Assembly (NCBI GenBank): GCA_907163375.1
Contig: CAJQUW010001420.1
Span: 1,054,001 to 1,118,000 of the forward strand
Length of the DNA stretch: 64,000 nucleotides
Source of the DNA: Prostheceraeus crozeri
Taxonomy: Eukaryota > Platyhelminthes > Polycladida > Euryleptidae
Direction of reading: 5' to 3'
The notes below the pieces were generated by a model. It was not told where the DNA came from. It saw only the letters and a list, made by a program, of their open reading frames with translations, and did not search any database. Within the stretch, counting starts at the first letter, position 1. Every line of letters begins with the position of its first letter. The position numbers and the translations under genes were made by a program. Of this stretch, positions 1-11,900 are shown piece by piece.

Positions 1-249
1 GTCACTGTTTTGATGTCAACTTTCTCCGTCATACAAAAGTACAGAGACAGCAGTGCATGCAAAGCTTGCAATAGTTGAGGGAATGAACCGTGATAGTGAA
101 AAAAGGATTGTCTTTTCAATCGGTGATTTAGTAGAGAAGACAAGCCTTCCTAGCCTCGATCACACATACACGTCAAAGGTCACATCGGAGACAATAGTAA
201 AATATTAGTTTGTTTGAGAACATTACCTCTTACCCTCACACTAATCGTG

Positions 250-438
250 TGTGATGGCTCCTCCAAAGCGCATATTAAAATCGAAAGTGTGCTCACATAT
301 TTTGAAGGATGGGGGATTTTCCTGCCTGGTAGAGACTGGAGAAAAACCGTGTGAAGCACACATCAACAAGATGGGAGGAGCCGAGTAGCTTGCATCAAAC
401 TTAAAGCGACATTTGATCAACTTTAATCGAAAATGATT
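250..438 (+). pseudogene. BED zinc-finger fragment of a hAT-type transposase
   Basis: The plus strand reads RILKSKVCSHILKDGGFSCL, then GEKPCEAHINKMGGAE, a TAG stop, and LASNLKRHLINFNRK. This matches a BED finger: KSKVWSHF-like start, C..C pair, then SNLKRHL with the histidines. BED fingers are the DNA-binding domain of hAT and other transposases and of a few host proteins derived from them. The in-frame stop and the lack of any catalytic region show a dead fragment. Two hAT-like elements lie just downstream (846 and 2272), so it may share an ancestry with them. Confidence 0.6.
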
Positions 439-552
439 GATAATTGATACATAAATTATCATTAAATGTAGGTTCAGGTAAGTCTATAATGATCGATGAT
501 GTAGGCTACCAGTTTTTTTTTGAAAAAAACTAGGCCATTTATTCTTGACACC

Positions 553-587
553 CGGAGTCGGATTCCTATCAAAATGATAGGACTCCG
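553..587. other. Imperfect hairpin
   Basis: CGGAGT and CCTATCA on the left arm pair with TGATAGG and ACTCCG on the right, with an AAA loop and a short one-sided bulge. A second hairpin of the same style lies at 1690-1731 (GGAAAATCA/TGATTTTCC and TCTGCT/AGCAGA). Both may be decayed ends of inverted-repeat elements. No function can be assigned. Confidence 0.4.
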
Positions 588-845
588 CATCCCTGGTTTC
601 CATCCATTGGAGACAGACTTGAAATTCATTGTGACTCCTTTGCTCAATAAAATCCTTCTTAACTGTCTGATTAACCAGCAACATTTAGATTTCAAGAATT
701 ATGTAATGATATAAATGCAACAAAGGATATTTAGTGATTTACTCACTCCACATTCGTTCTCACAGTGTGCAGACTTTTAAACCTGAATTTTGAGGCACGG
801 CACGTCTCATTCGGCATTGAGAAACGCAAATGAGTGGCCCTAAGG

Positions 846-1620
846 CATGTGTGCGCAACCTTCCACATCTTTCGGACGCCATTTCAAAGGCCGAAATAAT
901 CACGGCCGCACTTAGTATGTGTGCAAACAACTAAGTCAATAGCCAATCCTTATTATATTCCACCACTCAAATTACCTTTCCTTGATGAATGACACAGTGA
1001 AAATCGTATAATGGCCTGCTTCGTAAAGAATGAGTTAGCAAGTTAACCCATATCCGTACGACCGACGGTCAATTTTGACCCGAAAAGATTTTAAGCTTAA
1101 GGTGTTATCAGCACTTGAAAAGTTGAAAGCATGTTTTTGTAAGGGCAACCGAAGGAGAAAGCACTCTACTAAGCTATTGTATTGTAATAATTCATAAAGG
1201 AATCACGAACCATACAAATTTCATTCATTCATCACAGGGCCGGTGATCCAGCAGGCATCCTTATTCAGACCATGGACTTGAAGCTTACGTGCGCGAACAA
1301 TTCGACTAAACTACAATTGTTCCTTTTGTTTCCTTTAGCTTATGACTCTAGTCAAGAATGCACATGAATGCAGCTGCCCTAAAATATTCTATTCATGAGT
1401 TATCGAACTGCTTGAACGCCTTCATCGCGACTGCGGGCGCGCATTTTTCCAAGCAGCATGGGCATAAAGGTGTTCGACAGTTACAAGGTGACTAGTATGC
1501 TACTATAGTGACGATTGTTTTTCGATTGCCTTGAACTTCGGAAACATTTGCAATATACATGTATACAATATTCTTTTTCATTTACTTCTCATTGTCACGG
1601 CCTCAGGTTGCGCACCCCTG
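846..1620. mobile_element. Non-autonomous hAT element, 775 bp
   Basis: The ends are inverted repeats: CATGTGTGCGCAACCT on the left and (reverse complement) CAGGGGTGCGCAACCT on the right, typical of hAT elements. It is flanked by an exact 8-bp target duplication, CCCTAAGG, at 838-845 and 1621-1628. No transposase is encoded. Inside, TTAA followed by CCCATATCCGTACGACC and a ggtcaattttgacc palindrome (1043-1080) looks like the end of a piggyBac-type MITE, perhaps nested. Confidence 0.8.
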
Positions 1621-2271
1621 CCCTAAGGGAACAGTCACCACTAGACTTTTGGAAAATTGCTATCTCTGTCATGCTGACCATTAAATAATAGGAAAATCAT
1701 TGATTCCTCTGCTCTTAGCAGATGATTTTCCATTATCTTGAAGCGCAGCTGACCGCGTGGATGGCCAAAAGTCCTGAGACTCAGAAAAATTTTGTACAGT
1801 ATGTTTTGTATTTTAACTCAAGACAAATATTCAATTCCCATAATTTACGATAATAAGATTGAATCATCACATTTGTTCACTTTCAAAGTCAATTAGGATG
1901 GAAAAATGTTCGCAATTCTCAGAAGATTTCAACTTCATGTGTTTAGATTGAGAGACGCAGAGGCATGTTCATGTTGTCTTCTTTCTAAGGAGCATTTCGG
2001 AGAATATTACAATAACGAGAGCGGTGGAGCAGCAATAATATTTGAATTTATGGAATCACCTACAAACAAGTTTATCACTCAAGTCAATGTGTGTTTACAT
2101 CATTTTCACATTAAAACACAAATTAATGTAAGTAATGACATGCCAAGTGTTGGGACAAGCGATCGATTATTGAAGCGGAATTATCCGGTAGACAGGATAT
2201 ACACAATACACATCGACGTCGAGGTTTTGCACGCATGCTCACGAATCACGCGAGCTTTATGTCGTTGTGAC

Positions 2272-4002
2272 TAGGGCTTCCAAATCCCGGACGATTTCTG
2301 ATCCCGGGATCCCGATCGGGATTAGGGGATCAATCCCGGGATCCCGGGATCCCGAAATTTTTTGACAGTTAGTGAATTATTGCGTTAAAAGACATCAGGT
2401 GTTTGTACACGGGCACACCAATGTTCCAAACTCTATTGATCAACATTATACGTGCACATTCACTGTATCCATTTGCTGTATATGTACATGTAAGTAAACT
2501 GACTATTTTCATCAATGTGTAATTTAGACGAAGCACAAGAATGTCATACTCTATACTCCATTGAAAAATTCAGATGACTCAGAAAAATTCTTCATGAAAT
2601 ATATGAACTCTCTGTATTGGAAAATACAAAACATCTTTACAGCTTGATAACAAGATCAACAAGTAGGCTAACAAACGTCAAAGTGAGCATCTAGAAAACT
2701 TAGAGGAAACGAAGGATTACTGTGGGGGAATCTACACTCGATAACTTTAACAAAAATGAATGAAAATAGTGGGCTATCAAATGCATGAGCTCTCTTCCAT
2801 AAAAATTGCAAAACAAGCCAATCAGCATATTTGAAAGTTAGTAAAAACTAGAAACAAAATAAGTCAACAAAATAAAGCTGATGACAATTGCATGTACTGT
2901 ACATACATATCTAGGTGAACGTTCTATAAAAATCTGCTACGGAAAAAACAATAACAACATACATGTAAGCTACTATACACAAGGGTCATGCGCAAATAGT
3001 ATATGATGAGTAGAAGATGAACATTACACATGTACAGACAGTACATTGTACATGTACGTTAAAGGCACTAATTTTAAAAGCAGTCAATGGGCAAATGTGC
3101 ATGTAAATATGTGAAAATCTATAAAATCCCACGAGGACATAGTGAAGCCAGGCGGGAAATGAGTGTATCAGTGTACAGCGGCAAAGTTGACACTAGAGGG
3201 AGCCACGAACTCCTAAGGCGGCAACAGGCGTCCAATTAGCAGAGCTATAATGGGAGTGTATCATTGTTTTGTGTAATACGAACAATGAAAGCGAAATGGG
3301 AAGATAAATTGGCTGCAGCGCCTACAGCTTGTTGACTGTGGTTGACCAGTGACCATCTGAGCTGCAAGTTGGACGTGATTATTGCGCAATGCGGGGCAGC
3401 CGTAGAGCACGTGCTAAGTTTTCTCAGATTCCTATTGACGACACAGTATTACACACAGGCTTTCGAAGCTTTTGCTCGCAAACGCATCCTTTGTGGCGCC
3501 CAAATGTTGTCAATTGCAGACATGAAGGTCTGAATCGCTCATCATAGGGGGCCTAACTAGCTAGATTAATTAATTGAATTGAGACATTCGGAAAATGTTT
3601 CCACAGCCCTAATACATTCTTCTCGTTTTAAAATTATTTCAGTGTATAGGATGGGATTATGCGTCAATAGTTAGCTACATGTAATTGCATGTTGTCTGGA
3701 ATAATGATAGATAGCCGAACCAGCACCTCAAGTCAGTACATGTTCACAATTTCTAGTGTACATTGTAATTGTATACTATTGTACATGTCTGGTGCTAGAC
3801 TTCTCAGACAGTTTTAGATTAGAAAAGTGGGCATTCGGCCACCTACATGTAGGACTACGTCCAATTTTCTATGATTGACTACTTCAACTTGGATTCAGTA
3901 ATCCCGGGATCCCGGACCCCCAATCCCGGGATCCCGACTACCCCTGAAATTGGCTGAATCCCGGGATCTCGGGATCCCGGGATCCCGGGATTGGAAGCCC
4001 TA
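2272..4002. mobile_element. hAT-like element with CCCGGGATCCCG ends
   Basis: Left end TAGGGCTTCCAAATCCCGG and right end (reverse complement) TAGGGCTTCCAATCCCGGG form inverted termini. Each end continues into a cluster of CCCGGGATCCCG words (2283-2356; 3900-3990), which are palindromic subterminal repeats and probably transposase binding sites. Flanks gttgtgac and gtgtgaca fit a slightly decayed 7-8-bp target duplication. The 1.7 kb interior has no transposase. It is rich in tacatgtac-type words and has only one short plus ORF (3342-3533) of no recognisable type. Confidence 0.7.
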
Positions 4003-4695
4003 GTGTGACATAAAACTGAGACAATTAAATAACACAGATCCGTAAGCATGAATTGTAGAATTCCATTCATTTTCTCGCATTAGAATATACAGAAAATATA
4101 ATTCACAAAAATCTAATTATCAGAAGCTAAATTCAGAAAGATGTGCATGTCAAAAGCATTGATTGGGAAAGCGTTTTTACTGTTACATTTAATAAATCGA
4201 CTTCATCAATTTTGATTATCTGCTATCAAAATTATTTTTAGAGGCTATATTTCGCTTAACAATCTGTAATAATTCAAATTCATATATTACAACATAAACA
4301 TTCAGAAAGTGTCAACCATGAATTTAGACATATGTCGGTGAATACAAGGTACAGCTGTGATCATGAACTTGGTGTGATTGCTGTCTACAGACAAATGACG
4401 AGCAGTTGTTAATTCTGAGGCTGTAACTGTTCTACAAGTCAGATAAGAGGAGTTTTACATACTCAACGTTATGCGACGTTAGTGAGACTGCCCGTAGGAG
4501 CAAGAGAAGATCGTTGACTATGCAACACTTCCGGGTGTCAACAACAGAAATGTGGGGGGGGGGGAGAATGGAAGTACCGTGTAGCTCTGCATTTCAGCCG
4601 ATCGGATCGCTACACTTTTTCTCATCAGGCAATCACGCCTGGGCGACAGTCGATTGCGTTTGAAAAATATACAAGTTACTAAGCCAAACGTCTTA

Positions 4696-6152
4696 CCATC
4701 CTGGTCAAAAGTTTGAACACAAGGCAGTTTTCAATCTTTTTAAACCATATTTTCTAATTTTTTAAAGTAAAGCAAAATTATGTATGCGTAGGTCTCTTGC
4801 TACTAAACGATATTTGTAAGTCGCATATTATAAGTCAAATTTGTATCAGAATTACATGCATTGCATCAGAATAAAATATATTTCATCAAATAATCGATGC
4901 TAATCGATACTTTATAAAACCCGGGTTGACCTTTATTTTAGCTTATTTATGAGACGCGATGGAGCTAACTATAAAGAGAAACGAGCCGAAATTGATTGTT
5001 TAAGAGACCAAGGACTAGCCTACAGAAACATTGCAAGAGACTTAAACGCATCCCTTGGTGCAGTACAACACTCTCTCGATTCAGTGAAAGTCAATCCTTC
5101 GGGAACCGTCGACGATCTGGCTGACCTTGTATCACAACTTGGCAAACTGACAGAATGATTCACAGACTTTGTTAAACCGTTTGCATCGAGTACCTTCATT
5201 CGCTCTCAACTTCCATCTCAGAGTGTCTGTAGCACCAAAACAATTCGCCGTCGCTTGCTAACACAGTTTAATCTTCCTGCCCCGAAATGTCCATCCCGAA
5301 AACCTCGACTTTCAAAGAAAATCATCAAAGATCGAGTTCAGTTCTGTGAAGCTCACCAACATTGGACAAGCGAAGATTGGTGGCAATTCATGTTCTCAAA
5401 TGAGACAGTCGTGAAGCAGTTCAATTATAATGCTCAATTTGTTCGCAGAAATGCAGATTTGATTCTCGCTAGTTCTCCCAAAAGTAAAACAGAGTCCTTC
5501 CATCATGATATGGGGTGCCATTACAGCCAATGGAAGAGCGGGAATATGGCTGATGCCACAAGGTGTAACAATCAATGCCAAAAACAAAGGCCAAAAAGTA
5601 CATTGAAATTCTTTGAGAAAAACTCCCTGCTCACTCGAACCTTTGGAATTGTAGCATATTCCAACACGATGGCGCTCCTTGCCATACGACAAAATGTGTT
5701 GTATCCCTATACTGGAAAAGTGGCCTGGATCAACACCAGACTTAAATTCCATCGAAAATGTGTGGACAACAATGAAATGGAAGATCGCCTCATACAACGC
5801 AACATCTCTCTCGGATCTACGCCAAAAGATTCTCCATATGTGGACTCAAGAAATTACACTGGAATACTGCAGAACATTGGTCGAGAGAATTCCTGCTCGC
5901 ATTTCTGCTGTGTTAAAGGCGAAAGGTCACCTTACTAAATATTGACTGTGTAAATATGATAAATTATGCTATGCCCATGATATTCTGTCAAGGAGTGTTG
6001 GCTGTTCTCATATTTGAACATTTTATATTACTATTTATTTTATTATTTTCATATTTGGCTGTTTATCATACTGTAACAACATGATAAATCGAATAAAATT
6101 CAGAGACTTAATGAAAAATTGCTTTGTATTCAGACTTTTGACCAGGATCGCA
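4696..6152 (+). mobile_element. Decayed Tc1/mariner transposon
   Basis: Inverted ends ATCCTGGTCAAAAGT...GAA.ACAA (4698 onward and, reversed, up to 6147) lie inside TA dinucleotides (4694-4695, 6153-6154), the family's target site. The transposase is on the plus strand. An N-terminal helix-turn-helix ORF lies at 4949-5158. The catalytic core then reads WTSEDWWQFMFSNET, so the first acidic residue (usually FSDE) is Asn here. In another frame comes FQHDGAPCHTTK (second Asp), and in that frame WPGSTPDLNSIENVW (third acidic residue region) up to 5945. At least two frameshifts and a stop between the HTH and core make it inactive. Confidence 0.88.
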
Positions 6153-6154
6153 TA

Positions 6155-7600
6155 TGACTACTATCATTTATTTGCGATCAGATAGAAATGCGATCAGCGA
6201 ACTATCGCTTCCTTTATAGGATTAGCCATAATATGGGAAAGAGTTATAGCAGTTTAAGTCTAACAGTTCATCAAATTACTCCTGTTGTTGAGTGAGTGGG
6301 CGTCCCTACAGATCAACTGTTCCTCGCAGAACGAATTGGCTAAATATAGGAAAGATATTCATTTTCAATCGTTCCTCCTACTCTATGCGTTATTTCCCAC
6401 TCCTCTTTACACAGCTAAGTAGAGGAGTATTATATCCATTCAACACTTATCATTAGCCGGATCATACTATGCACGTTTGTGCTTTTACAGAATAACAGAT
6501 GGTGAATACGTAAAAGTCCTTCAAAAGTATCCCACTTTAATGAATCTTCAAGGGAATAAGCTTTAATATCGTAGATTGGCAAACCAAAAATACATTGTGT
6601 GCGATTTTATCTCATTTTGAATTGACGCAGACATTACATGTAAATTGACTCTCATTATTGACTTGTGATGCATGCTGTCACTTCGTATTGATCAGTGCTA
6701 TCAGCAGCAATCGCAGGTTCAGCGATTAGACAGACTTGTGTCCCTTCTGCTGTGTCCATGGAATTATGCTATTCACAATGAACGGATGTCGTTATTCCTT
6801 TGCAATCGAAATAGATTTTGCCGATAGTTTAAACATGAAGCGATTATCAAGATCAAAAGGGATAAGTTTCGCTCTTCCCAACATGGCAATGCAGAGGAAA
6901 TCGATATCACGTTCAAACACAGCAGATACATTATTTACAATATTGCATGATGTCTCATTTTTGCATCAATTCAGTCGTAGGCATTGTCTCCATCACAATT
7001 TTAGATTTGTTTAAAATCTTATCAACTTAAAATGTATCATCAAGTATCTTCAGAAGCTTGTATATGAGATAATTACATTCAGAAATATAAACCAACAGAA
7101 AATATTCATTCTGATTGTGGGCGACTGTCTTACTGTTCACAAAGACTTCAAATTGACTTAGTTATAATCCAACAGGTCCAGGTCCGATATTCAGCTACTG
7201 ATTTTAACCATAAATTTAAATAGTCCCATATGCTAGAATAGTCGCAAAGCTTATATCTTACAAAGGCTATGAAATGGATTGTTCAGAATGTCTTTCGTCA
7301 GGAACTCTTAGTTCTGTACAGGTGGTTTACGATTACAATGAATTATGTTGCATCGCTAAAGGAAGCATAGCATGAACAGTATAGTCAATAAGGAAAATTG
7401 CTTTAAAGGTGTATTCCGGTCAGTTTTTTAAGTTGGTCCGATCCGTATTAGAGCAGGCGCCAGGGGGATCGAGCATAGACAAGAAGTTTACCAATTTCCT
7501 TGTATGCCACCGTGTAGTATTATGTGGTTAAAGATGCTGGGAACTGACCGACTGGCTGGTTATTAGTAGTTGGTAAACACAAGGGAGCCTATTATGTAGC
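6155..7600. other. Gene-free stretch
   Basis: AT-rich sequence between the Tc1/mariner element and the LINE remnant. The short plus ORF at 6736-7014 starts at a TTG and resembles nothing. A slightly GC-richer block at 7400-7600 has weak internal inverted similarity (gtttaccaa...ccttgt and ttggtaaacacaagg) but no clear element ends. Confidence 0.4.
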
Positions 7601-7639
7601 ACCCACAACTAGATTAGACCAAAAGGTTGCCGATTGAAA

Positions 7640-8400
7640 CCAATGCCAAATTGTTCCCCATACTTCCCACAATATTGAATGAGCCCTAACAGACGTTTTG
7701 GTAGGTGGGTTGACTTTGACAGACGCTCTCGAATAATCTCGAATGACCTTGAACTGAAAATTGTATAGTGTAGATTTATCTGTAATATTATGTTATATTG
7801 TAATCTTTGATTAATAATAATGCCGTTTTTCTGAATTCTATTTGTATATCTGTTTCTCATTTTATCTATCCATTTTGTTTCTGTGGAGACAGATGCTTTT
7901 ATGAGACTGGAGTTTGTCGCTCGTCTGGCGAGACCGCGATATGTTGAAGCAGATGACTGGTGCTGCCTATCTCGGTGAAACAGTTGCAGGTTGAGCCTTT
8001 GCCTCCGGAAGGTCAATTCCACTCATCACTGGTAGTGAGTCTGTAGGGGTAGATCCTGTGCCCCTGGGAATCAGCAGCACACAATCATTGAGCTGGGTGT
8101 TGATTGTCCTTCAATGTGCATTTTGTAGCCAGGCTGGTGCGCAGTATTCTGCCGTAGACTAGTGCAGGGCTAGTACTGAGCTTCTCAGAAAGGCAAAGTC
8201 AGTTCCCAACTAGTTGGGTTGTCACAGCTCTCTGTCTAATGAAACACCAAGATACTTCGGGGTTTAGTCGCACGGTGTCCTCTGCCAACACGTTATATCA
8301 GAAGTGCAATTTCATTTTGATGTAAGCATCTTGGGTAAAAATTAGAACATCGACATTTTGCAGAATAGTGCCACTAACTCATGTTCATTGATCCATAGTT
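7640..8400 (-). mobile_element. LINE reverse-transcriptase remnant
   Basis: Read on the minus strand, scattered frames give RT-type LINE motifs in order. PKYLGVSLDREL lies near 8255. AEYCAPAW lies near 8145. QLNDCVLLIPRGTGSTP, then LPVMSGIDLPEA, follow down to about 8010. The Y-L-G-V and AEYCAPxW signatures belong to the C-terminal part of LINE polymerases of the Jockey/I kind. Several stops and frame changes show it is dead. The 5' part and the 3' tail are not recognisable. The 137-codon minus ORF (8022-7609) is a by-product of this remnant. Confidence 0.65.
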
Positions 8401-8753
8401 CCACAATTTGTAGGAGATTTCGGTTTGAATATCCGGTAACACCGATTTTCAGATTTTTTGCAGCAACCCAGTTTTTTTGAATGAAAATCTAAAAATATCA
8501 AATTTTGTGGTTGTTGAACGATACTCGTATACATTCATGTGAACAAATCAATACCAATTATTTGTCAAGAGGACCAACAAGTTGTTTGATAAATCGAAAA
8601 AAATGATGTTCAACAAGTTGATTTCATAAAATTGCTTGCTGAAAAGTTTTCTCGGAAATCGTTATTCCACGACGTTATTTAACTATTTTTCAACATTGCA
8701 TCAGTCATAATCAAGATAATTGCTTTATATTACATACCTACTTACGCAAAACA

Positions 8754-8935
8754 TGTTGTGGATTCTTGCCGCAAGAGAAACAGAACGACCGTCGATAGCA
8801 AAGCGATGTTTTATTATGATCTGCACATGCACACTGTACAGAGCAAACAGACAATAACAAAGAGCACTAATCGGGTTGTGCGCCGATCGGACAATAGTCT
8901 TTTATTACTCTCGAACAATAGCGAAGTCCGCGACA
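8754..8935 (-). repeat. 3' LTR of the BEL element
   Basis: 182 bp, 99% identical to the copy at 14302-14483. It begins (minus strand) TGTCGCGGACTTCGC and ends GAATCCACAACA. Confidence 0.9.
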
Positions 8936-11900
8936 CTCCCCGATAATTTTTATAGAAAAAATAGAATATATAGATTTCTGTCTGAATCAGATTTCATATA
9001 GGCATGTGAGAGAATCAATTGAATAAATGTAATGTCTTTTCAAATGACACATAAATGACAGTATGAAATTCATGAAGTTTTATTAAAATTATTCATTGTT
9101 AGATTCAACAGGCACCAACAAACGAATAGGTCTACGTAACATACATACTCTAGCACCCCAACGACTCGAACAACTGCAGAACGAACAAACCCGTTCCTAC
9201 CAACTTTCCACCGGAGTCTGGGTACGTTTTCATCTACCAACAACACCACATCAACTGTTGGTATAGATAAATCTCCATGAGAATTTCTCCAACCCTTTTC
9301 TCTTAAGGAAGTGACGTCGAGTTTCTGCCAAACTTGCCAAAAACGATTTACAAGACTTTGACGATAGCGGTAAGTGTCGTACAAATTGAGATCTACATGT
9401 ACGTTTTGTATAGGAGTTTGCGGGTTCTGAGTAATTCTCTGTAATATCAGGAAATGATTTGGAGTTAGAGCTGTGCCTTCGTTTTCCTCACCGACGTAAG
9501 TAAGAGATCTCGAGTTTAATATTCCCTCGATTTCTATTACTACCGATTCAAGTTCTTCGTAAGACAGGATTGATTTCTTTATTGTCTTCTTCAGCGATAC
9601 CTTTATTTCTCTGACAATTCTTTCGTAGAAACACCCCATCCATGCTGCCCGCTCAACAACAAATTCCCATCTAATACGTTTTGACGATGCATAAATTATC
9701 ACTGCATCTTCTTCTGAAACTGTTTTTAATTTCTTGAATGCTGCTTTGAAATTTCTGCCATTATCTGAGACTATATTCGGAACTCCCCGACGACTCACAA
9801 ACCGTGTCAAGGCTCGACAAAATCCATTTCCTGAGAGGTCCGGCACAAGTTCCAAATGTATGGCCCTCGTAGTAGCACAAACAAAAAGGCAAATATAACA
9901 CTTCCGGCCTTCCTCCCCATTACTGTGGACGTATAACGGGCCACAGTAACCAATTCCTGTTGTAGAGAACGCCCTTGTCTGACTTAAGCGAAAATCAGGA
10001 ATGTCTGGTACAGCGTTTTGAACATAAGGTTGCCCCTCAATCCTCCGACACCAATGACATCTTCGAAGTATCTTCTTTACAATCTGACGTCCCCGTATGA
10101 TCCAAAAGTTCTCTCTGATTTTAGCAAGCGTGGCCGATACACCTCCATGATATATGGACTCATGAGCATCATTTACTATCAATTGAGTAAACGAATCGTT
10201 CCTTGGTAAGAGAATGGGATTATTTGCTTCAGTAGGTAATGACGATGAAACTCTCCCTTTCGATCTTATAATGCCACGATTGTCCAGAAATAATGTCAAA
10301 TCAATACATAGCTTAGTTTTTCGACCTCCTCTCAAATGCTGCATCTCTGACTGAAAATTCAATTCCTGCATTCGTTTAATCCATATACTTTCCGCTTCCT
10401 CTATGTCTGCAGAAGAGAGGTGTGAGTTTGTTGTTTCCTTTTTCGTAAGTCTGATGAATTTTTTTACCAGCGCTGTCACACGAAGTAACTTTTGAAATGA
10501 TGAAAATCTCTTCATTTCTATCACATTATCAATAGCTTCCAAGACAAAGTTCTGATTGGTTGCAAGGTAAGTATGTGACTCTATTTTCTCTTCTGATGTT
10601 GGTAGATCTAACGAAACTTCAGGCCACAAGTTTGAGCTGTCATGTAGGAAGTCTGGTGCATTCCACCATCTTGAATTGTTCAGTAACTGCAAGGGATTTG
10701 TCCCGCGAGATTGCAGATCCGCGATGTTAAGGTACGTATTTCCAATCCACATTTGGCACATTACTCCTGATCTCTAACACTGTGTTCTGAATGAAAATTG
10801 TCCATACCTTACTTTCTTTCAGTATCCAAGTCAACGCAGTCTTACTATCGCACCAACAGAAAACTTTGCTATCAGGGAATAATGGTCTCAAATAGTCGAT
10901 CATACGTGACATTAAAAGACATGCTAAAAGTTCCAAGCGTGGTATAGACATAGACTTTATTGGAGCTACCCTTGATTTGGCCAATAGGATCGAACATGTG
11001 ATTGAGCCATCAGTATATTCAGTTCGTAAATATATCACAGAAGAATAAGCAGCGGATGATGCATCGGAAAATGCGTGGATTTGAATTTCTTTGACGATCA
11101 ATGATGGATCGAATAATTTTCTAGGAATCGAAATGGCGAATTGATCAATTTCACTTTTCCATTTTGTCCACTGGTTCGAAGTTTGCTCATCGACAACCTC
11201 ATCCCAGTGTAGTTTTGACTGAGTAAGACGCTGTAAAAGTAACTTTGGCACAATCATAATAGGACAGATAAATCCCAGTGGATCATAGAACTTCGATATT
11301 TCTTGTAGAATCATTCTTTTGGTAACTGAAGAGCACGCTCTCTCTGAATTTCTGTAGTCAATGAAAAACTCATCCTTTTCAAAATCCCAAGAAACACCGA
11401 GAACTGAAGTCAAGGTTGTCTTATTAGAGACGCTTTCGATATTGGCCACGGTTTCTGATTCAGTAAATGACTTTTCTTCTTCAGTATAGGGTTCGCACTG
11501 ATCGGACACAGTACTTGAAACGTTAGGCATATCAGTTGAACCTCTTATATAATCATCGAGTTCCTTCGAATTACTGAACCATTGCCTGAGGTTAAAACCA
11601 CCAGATCGAAATATTTCTTTACTCAGTAAATACATGTGTTTCGCTTCCGAATAAGTGGAACATCCAGTGATTAAATTGTCGACATAAAAGCTCGTCCGAC
11701 GTTTCTCCACAAAATCGTAATGACAACGGCTAAACTTGTGGAGATGTTCCTGCATGACCCGCTCTAAAATAGATGGGCTGCACGTCAACCTGAAAACCAA
11801 AGAGATATGACGATACATTTCCAATTCACCGTGAGAATTGAGCCACAAAAACCAAAGTGCATCTCGATCCGCCTCGCAGATTTTTACTTGAAGGAACGCC

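Noticed and set aside
1906-2274. 122-codon plus ORF as a host gene
   Set aside because: No recognisable domain, no splice sites, and its stop is supplied by the first bases of the hAT-like element at 2272.
7609-8022. 137-codon minus ORF as a host gene
   Set aside because: It lies within the decayed LINE polymerase region and shows only partial LINE-like motifs.
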